A stretch of DNA of 41,503 nucleotides from an uncultured bacterium (GTDB lineage Bacteria > Verrucomicrobiota > Kiritimatiellia > RFP12 > UBA3636). The position numbers and the translations under genes are program-made. The notes beneath the pieces are model-generated. The model searched no databases. It was not told the DNA's origin and was given only the letters and a program-made list of their open reading frames with translations. The DNA lies in contig CACWKU010000024.1 of the NCBI GenBank assembly GCA_902761575.1, forward strand, positions 1 to 41,503. The letters are read 5' to 3'. Shown piece after piece: positions 36,835 through 41,503 of this stretch. Position 1 is the stretch's first letter; each line of letters opens with the position of its first letter.

Positions 36835-38178
36835 CTAAACCTCGAAGGTGTTGCCCTTCGGGGGCTCGTCCTCCGCAGCGCGGGCGGCGTAGTCGCCGGC
36901 CGGGAAGATGGCGTTCAGGACGATGCCCGCGAGCGAGGCGACCGCGAGCGGCGAGAGCACCGCGTGGAACTTGCCAATCGCAAGCGGGAGCGTCACGCCG
37001 CCGAGCGCGGTGACGAGGATCACCGCCGCGATGATGAGGTTGCGGCTCTTCGAGAAGTCGACGTGGTTCTCGACGAGGTTGCGGATGCCGACCGCGGAGA
37101 TCATGCCGTAGAGCACGAACGAGATGCCGCCCACGATCGGGCCGGGGATCGTCGCGATGAGCGCCGCGAACTTCGGGCAGAACGAGAGCAGGATCGCGAA
37201 GACCGCCGCGATGCGGACGACGATCGGGTTGAAGACGCGCGAGAGCGCCAGGACGCCCGTGTTCTCGCCGTAGGTCGTGTTCGCCGGGCCGCCGAAGAGC
37301 GAGGCGAAGGTCGTCGCGAGGCCGTCGCCCGTGAGCGTGCGGTGCAGACCCGGGTCCTTGATGAAGTCCCTGCCGACCGTCGAGGAGATCGCGCTGATGT
37401 CGCCGATGTGCTCCATGATGGTCGCCAGCGCGATCGGCACGATTGCAATGATCGCGCTCCAGATCTGGCCGCCGTTTGAGAAGTCGACGCCGAGGACCGT
37501 CATCTCCCGCCGGACCGGGAAGCCGATCCAGGCCTCGCCCGCGACCTTGGAGAAGTCCACCTCGCCCATGCAGCAGGCGAGGACGTAGGAGACGACGAGC
37601 CCGATCAGGATCGGGACGATGCGGATCATGCCCTTGCCCCAGATGTTGCAGACGCCGATGACGGCGAGGGCGACGAGGGCGAGCGTCCAGTTGCCCTTGC
37701 AGGAGCCGACGGCGACCGGCGCGAGGCCGAGGCCGATGGCGATGATGATCGGGCCGGTGACGATCGGCGGGAAGCAGCGCATCACGCGCTTGACGCCGAA
37801 CGCCTTGATCGCGCCGGCGAGGACGAGGTAGACGAGGCCCGAGCACGCGACGCCCAGGCAGGCGTAGGGAAGAAGCTCCTTGTGCAGGACGGCGTCGCCG
37901 CCCGGAACATCCGCGAAGACGGTCACCGCCGCGTAGCCGCCGAGGAAGGCGAAGGAGGAGCCGAGGAAGGCGGGGACCTTGCCGCCGGTGATGAGGTGGA
38001 AGAGCAGCGTGCCCGCGCCGGCCATCAGGAGCGTCGTCCCGATGTCGAGGCCCGTGATCAGCGGGACCGTGACGGTCGCGCCGAACATGGCGAACATGTG
38101 CTGGAGGCCGAGGACCAGGGCTTTCGGGGCGGCCAGCTTGGCGCCCTCGCCGACGGGGGAGGAGGTGTTGTCGCTCAT
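36835..38178 (-). CDS. uraA: Uracil permease (NCS2 family)
   Basis: A 447-residue inner-membrane nucleobase:proton symporter with about 14 transmembrane segments. Family landmarks are LGLQHMFAMFGATVTVPLIT (about 23-42), FLGSSFAFLGGY (about 71-82), the substrate-binding Glu in MEHIGDISAIS and the signature FGGPANTTYGENTGVLAL, which with GEN is typical of uracil rather than xanthine carriers. It is monocistronic and divergent from the GH94 gene. The ATG at 38178 has no Shine-Dalgarno but lies nine bases after a -10 box. It imports uracil for salvage. Confidence 0.92.
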   Translation of the reverse strand: MSDNTSSPVGEGAKLAAPKALVLGLQHMFAMFGATVTVPLITGLDIGTTLLMAGAGTLLFHLITGGKVPAFLGSSFAFLGGYAAVTVFADVPGGDAVLHKELLPYACLGVACSGLVYLVLAGAIKAFGVKRVMRCFPPIVTGPIIIAIGLGLAPVAVGSCKGNWTLALVALAVIGVCNIWGKGMIRIVPILIGLVVSYVLACCMGEVDFSKVAGEAWIGFPVRREMTVLGVDFSNGGQIWSAIIAIVPIALATIMEHIGDISAISSTVGRDFIKDPGLHRTLTGDGLATTFASLFGGPANTTYGENTGVLALSRVFNPIVVRIAAVFAILLSFCPKFAALIATIPGPIVGGISFVLYGMISAVGIRNLVENHVDFSKSRNLIIAAVILVTALGGVTLPLAIGKFHAVLSPLAVASLAGIVLNAIFPAGDYAARAAEDEPPKGNTFEV

Positions 38179-38187
38179 GGGCCCGCG

Positions 38188-38217
38188 ATTCTACCCCTCC
38201 GCCCCGCCCGCCGTCAA
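38188..38217 (-). promoter_or_regulatory. Promoter of uracil permease, apparently leaderless
   Basis: Minus strand TTGACG (38217-38212), an 18-bp spacer and TAGAAT (38193-38188), nine bases before the ATG. Confidence 0.65.
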
Positions 38218-38240
38218 ACGGAAAGAACGCGCGGATTCGC

Positions 38241-38270
38241 TTGGACGCGAGCCTCCGTTTGTGGTAGCAT
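38241..38270 (+). promoter_or_regulatory. Promoter of GH94 gene
   Basis: TTGGAC (38241-38246), an 18-bp spacer and TAGCAT (38265-38270), divergent from the permease promoter and about 50 bp before the ATG. Confidence 0.6.
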
Positions 38271-38320
38271 CCGGAACCGCTTCCCGCGCCATTTCCGCCA
38301 ACCCATCGCATCCGACATCC

Positions 38321-40738
38321 ATGAAGACCCCCGACTGCGGCCATTTCTCCAAGGACGGCCTCGAATACGTCGTCACCCGCCCCGACACGCCCCGCCCGTT
38401 CGACAACATGCTCTGGAACAAACAGCTCCTGGGCAACGTCCAGCAGACCGGCGCCGGCTACACCGACTACCAGATCGGCTCCTTCGAGATGACCAAGCTC
38501 TCGCAGGGCATCGGCCGCATCTGCGACTTCGACGTCTACGGCCGCGACACGTTCCTCAACCGCCTCGTCTACGTCCGCGACAACAAAACCGGCAAGTTCT
38601 GGAACATCGGCTGGGAGCCCGTGAAGGCCAAGCCCGCGCGCTTCCGCGCCCGCCACGGCCTCGGCTACACGGTCATCGAGAACACCACCGACGGCATCGA
38701 GTCGTCCTTCCGCGTCTTCGTCCCCGCCGGCGACGAGCCCGCGGAGTACTGGACGCTGCGGCTCCGGCTCGCGCCGGAGGGTCACACGGTCGAACGGTCA
38801 CACGGTCGGATGGTTGGACCGTGTGACCGTCAGACCGTCAGACCGTCAGACCTGTCGCGGGCGGCAGCCCGCGACCTCACGGTCTTCGTCTACGAGCAGA
38901 TCTCGTTCAAGTACATGTGGGGCTTCAACTCCTACGGCGACATGTTCTACCGCAATTCGCGGCTCGACGCGAAGCGCAACATGGCGATCTTCACGAAGCA
39001 CCCGTTCGTGACGCCCCACCCGTGGCAGACGGGCTTCCTCGCCGCCGACCGGAAGATCGACGGCTTCGACGGCTCGAAGGACTTCTTCGTCGGCACCTAC
39101 AACCAGCTCAACGAGCCCGAGGCCGTCGTGAAGGGCCGCTGCACGGGGTCCGTCGGCTCCTCCGACGCCACCATCGCCGCGCTGCAGTTCAACCTCGGCA
39201 AGGTCAAGGCGGGCGAGGAGATCGTCATCAACCTCGTCCTCGGCGTGAGCGACTCCGAGGCGCACGCGGCGGCCGCCGCGAAGAAGGGCCTCGCGTCGGT
39301 CGAGAAGAAGTTCGCCGCGCTCGTCGCCGCGAAGAAGGCGCTCGCCGCCCGCAACGCCGCGCACACGCCGGACCCGCAGTTCGACGCCACGTTCAACGCG
39401 TGGCACAAGCAGCAGGCGCTCTTCGGCGCCGAATGGTGCCGCTGGGGCTGGATGGGCTACCGCGACATCGTCCAGCACGCGATGGGCTGCTCGTCGTTCT
39501 ACCCGGAGCGCACGCGCGAGATTCTCCTCACCGCCTTCCGCCACCAGTATTCCTCCGGCCTCGCGCTGCGCGGGTGGAACCCGATCGACACGAAGGAGTA
39601 CTCCGACTCCGCGCTGTGGCTCGTCTTCACGCTCTGCGCCTACCTGCGCGAGACGGGCGAGAAGGACTTCCTCAAGGTCAAGGTCCCCTTCTACGACAAG
39701 GGCGAGGCGACGGTCCTCGGGCACATCCGGCGCGCGCTCGACTTCCTCGAGCGCAACAAGGGCGCCCACAGGCTGCTGCTCATCAAGTTCGGCGACTGGA
39801 ACGACTCGCTCACCGGCATCGGCAAGGGCGGCAAGGGCGAATCGGTCTGGCTCTCGATGGCCTACAGCGAGGCCCTCCAGCAGATGGCCGGGCTCTACGG
39901 CTGGCTCGACGACGCCCCCGCCGCGATGGACGCCCTCTCCCGCGCCTCGGCGATCAACGACGCGCTCAACAAGGAGGCGTGGGACGGCGACTGGTACGTC
40001 CGCGGCTTCGACGACGACGGCAACCCGATCGGCTCGAAGAAGAACCGCGAAGGCCAGATCTACCTCAACACGCAGAGCTGGGCGATCATCTGCGGCGCCG
40101 CCTCGCCCGAGCGGCGGAAGAAGATCCTCGCCGCCATCGACAAGCGCCTCCGGACGCCGCTCGGATACCAAATGATGGCGCCGGCCTACAAGCACTTCGA
40201 CCCCGTCATCGGGCGCGTGACCTCGATGGAGCCAGGCATCTGCGAGAACGGCACCGTCTACACGCACTGCAACTCGTGGATGGTCCTCGCGCTGCTGCGC
40301 GCCGGCCTCACCGAGCGCGCGTGGGCGCTCTACCGCGACGCCACGCCGGCCTACGGCGACTCGCCGCTCAAGAAGGCCAACCCGCGCTACGTCTACGGCA
40401 ACTGCTTCTTCGGCCCCGAGCACCGCAACGCGCCATTCCGGATGGAGTTCAACTGGATCACCGGCTCGATCGCGTGGTTCTTCAACGAGGAGCTCGACGA
40501 CTTCCTGGGCATCCGCCGCGACTACGCGGGCCTGAAGATCGCGCCGCATCTCCCGAAGGACTGGAAGGGCTTCACGCAGGACCGCACCTGGCGCGGCCGC
40601 ACCTTCCACGTCACGGTGAAGGGCGGCGGCGACCGGGTGAAGGCCGTCTCGATCGACGGCAAGTCCCTCCCCTCCCCCTTCGTCCCCGAGGCGCTCGTGA
40701 AGGACGGTTCGAAGATCGTCGTCGAGATGGCGCGCTAG
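38321..40738 (+). CDS. Glycoside hydrolase family 94 phosphorylase (cellobiose/chitobiose phosphorylase type)
   Basis: An 805-residue cytoplasmic inverting phosphorylase that would split a beta-linked disaccharide with phosphate to give a sugar 1-phosphate. The N-terminal beta-sandwich starts with YVVTRPDTPRPFDNMLWN. The (alpha/alpha)6 barrel contains WGWMGYRDIVQHAMG, LRGWNPIDTKEYSDSALWL and the catalytic acid Asp in FGDWNDSLTGIG; NWITGSIAWF lies near the C-terminus. An extra segment of about 30 residues (about 154-184) is encoded by tandem and palindromic DNA repeats. Exact disaccharide is unknown. I chose the ATG at 38321 because the family N-terminus begins there. Its stop overlaps the hydF stop on the other strand within CTAG. 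Confidence 0.9.
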   Translation: MKTPDCGHFSKDGLEYVVTRPDTPRPFDNMLWNKQLLGNVQQTGAGYTDYQIGSFEMTKLSQGIGRICDFDVYGRDTFLNRLVYVRDNKTGKFWNIGWEPVKAKPARFRARHGLGYTVIENTTDGIESSFRVFVPAGDEPAEYWTLRLRLAPEGHTVERSHGRMVGPCDRQTVRPSDLSRAAARDLTVFVYEQISFKYMWGFNSYGDMFYRNSRLDAKRNMAIFTKHPFVTPHPWQTGFLAADRKIDGFDGSKDFFVGTYNQLNEPEAVVKGRCTGSVGSSDATIAALQFNLGKVKAGEEIVINLVLGVSDSEAHAAAAAKKGLASVEKKFAALVAAKKALAARNAAHTPDPQFDATFNAWHKQQALFGAEWCRWGWMGYRDIVQHAMGCSSFYPERTREILLTAFRHQYSSGLALRGWNPIDTKEYSDSALWLVFTLCAYLRETGEKDFLKVKVPFYDKGEATVLGHIRRALDFLERNKGAHRLLLIKFGDWNDSLTGIGKGGKGESVWLSMAYSEALQQMAGLYGWLDDAPAAMDALSRASAINDALNKEAWDGDWYVRGFDDDGNPIGSKKNREGQIYLNTQSWAIICGAASPERRKKILAAIDKRLRTPLGYQMMAPAYKHFDPVIGRVTSMEPGICENGTVYTHCNSWMVLALLRAGLTERAWALYRDATPAYGDSPLKKANPRYVYGNCFFGPEHRNAPFRMEFNWITGSIAWFFNEELDDFLGIRRDYAGLKIAPHLPKDWKGFTQDRTWRGRTFHVTVKGGGDRVKAVSIDGKSLPSPFVPEALVKDGSKIVVEMAR
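38796..38875 (+). repeat. Palindromic and tandem repeats in frame inside the GH94 gene
   Basis: A perfect 12-bp inverted repeat GGTCACACGGTC/GACCGTGTGACC (38796-38828, 9-base loop) is followed by three tandem GACCGTCA units (38825-38848). A perfect 9-bp hairpin GTCGCGGGC GGCA GCCCGCGAC (38854-38875) follows. The block encodes a Ser/Arg-rich insertion without stop codons. Confidence 0.8.
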
Positions 40739-41503
40739 AGCTCCACGCCGCGCAGCTTCGCGATCAGGACGCCGTAGTTCACGATCGGGACGCCGGCCGC
40801 GGCGCAGTCCGCGATCCGGCGCCGCATCTCGCGGCGCGAGAGCATGCAGCCGCCACAGTGGACGACGAGCGCGTACCGCGCGAGCTCCTCGCGCGACGGC
40901 CATCCGCGGCCGCTCGTCGTCTCGAAGGCGAACGACCTCCCCGCGTAGGCCTCGAGCCAGCGCGGGATCTTCTGCGTCCCGATGTCGCCGCACTGCCGCC
41001 GGTGCGTGCAGCCCTCGCTCACGAGGACGCGCGCGCCCTCCGGGAGCGAATCGACCGCCGCCGCGCCCGCGGCGAGCGCGTCGTAGTCGCCCTTGTAGCG
41101 CGCGAAGAGGATCGAGAAGCTCGTGAGCGGCACGTCCCGCGGCACGACCGCGCGCACCTCCGCGAAGACCTGCGAGTCGGTGACGACGAGCTTCGGCGGC
41201 GACGCGAGCGAGGCCAGGACGCCCGCCAGCTGCGGCACCTGCGCGACGACCGCCGTCGCGTGAGCGTCGAGAATGTCGCGGATCGTCTGCTGCTGCGGGA
41301 GGATGAGGCGGCCCTTCGGCGCGGCGGAGTCGACGGGGACGACGAGCACGACGACGTCGCCCGGGGCGAGGCGGTCGCCGACGAGCCGCTGCGAGGCGGG
41401 CTCGTCGAGCTTCGTCGCGGCGAGGGCGTCGCGCAGCGCGGCGACGCCCTCGCCCGTCGCGGCCGAGACGGCGAAGGTCGGCGCCGCGGCCTCGGCGGCG
41501 ACC
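40735..41503 (-). CDS. hydF: [FeFe]-hydrogenase maturation GTPase HydF, C-terminal part (5' end outside window)
   Basis: The frame is open to the right edge, so the N-terminal GTPase domain is outside; the ATG at 41349 is internal. The visible part covers the dimerisation domain (DSAAPKGRLILPQQQTIRDI, PPKLVVTDSQVF) and the iron-sulfur domain. In the latter the ligands CxH (VSEGCTHRRQCGDIG) and HCxxC (VVHCGGCMLSRREM) form the HydF pattern CxH...HCxxC. HydF is the scaffold on which the 2Fe subcluster of [FeFe]-hydrogenase is completed. Its presence implies a fermentative, hydrogen-metabolising anaerobe, in keeping with the two rubrerythrins. hydE or hydG might lie further right. Confidence 0.95.
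   Translation of the reverse strand, partial: VAAEAAAPTFAVSAATGEGVAALRDALAATKLDEPASQRLVGDRLAPGDVVVLVVPVDSAAPKGRLILPQQQTIRDILDAHATAVVAQVPQLAGVLASLASPPKLVVTDSQVFAEVRAVVPRDVPLTSFSILFARYKGDYDALAAGAAAVDSLPEGARVLVSEGCTHRRQCGDIGTQKIPRWLEAYAGRSFAFETTSGRGWPSREELARYALVVHCGGCMLSRREMRRRIADCAAAGVPIVNYGVLIAKLRGVEL

Noticed and set aside
35180-38785. A single 1201-codon frame spanning element copy 2 and the permease region
   Set aside because: Only the last 383 codons match the second element copy; the rest is antisense or alternate-frame to the uracil permease gene and runs through repeats.

Overview
The window is GC-rich chromosomal DNA, most likely from an anaerobic member of the Verrucomicrobiota/Kiritimatiellota group. 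This is inferred from four small secreted proteins with VPEP...KRRRA (PEP-CTERM-type) tails, two rubrerythrins, the C-terminal part of the hydrogenase maturase HydF, and a carbohydrate-centred gene set. No rRNA and no CRISPR array was seen.

Backbone. 1-5.1 kb: C-terminal part of a fucokinase-like GHMP kinase, rsmD, a rubrerythrin, and a coupled PfkB sugar kinase plus GH31 glycosidase. 5.1-6.2 kb: a decapitated sodium:solute symporter. 6.4-10.5 kb: a second, reversed rubrerythrin and ileS. 11.1-14.5 kb: a VapBC-like toxin-antitoxin pair, an alpha/beta hydrolase and recQ. 14.6-16.95 kb: fusA and tRNA-Pro(CGG). 26.8-41.5 kb: a 2-hydroxyacid dehydrogenase, an operon of class A acid phosphatase, secreted glycosidase-like protein and aldo/keto reductase, a tannase/feruloyl-esterase-like gene, a uracil permease, a GH94 phosphorylase and hydF.

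Accessory region, about 17.0-26.6 kb. Two tandem paralogous tyrosine recombinases sit directly behind tRNA-Pro. They are followed by four two-gene cassettes in orientations + - - +. Each cassette is a two-repeat surface-type protein beginning APAWGAEVVSSNIVGY followed by a small PEP-CTERM protein. All four first genes start at the same 41-bp box, upstream of which the sequences are mostly unrelated; none has a recognisable signal peptide or start codon joined to it. A HigBA-type toxin-antitoxin module lies among the cassettes. The DNA here is visibly less GC-rich than the backbone. I interpret the block as a cassette array of surface proteins, perhaps silent and recombined by the neighbouring recombinases; that is inference.

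Second candidate system. An IS-sized element of about 1.4-1.5 kb is present twice (27815-29210 and 35050-36539), with a 77-bp internally deleted relative at 10815-10891. All three are bounded by the same inverted repeat of about 23 bp. The two large copies carry their own promoter and a 383-codon gene that I cannot assign to any transposase or other family; the two proteins differ at 19 positions.

Recurring signals. Most promoters read as TTGNNN, 17-18 bp, TAGAAT-like, and three lie so close to the ATG that the mRNA should be leaderless. Short palindromic repeats sit in frame inside ileS and the GH94 gene.
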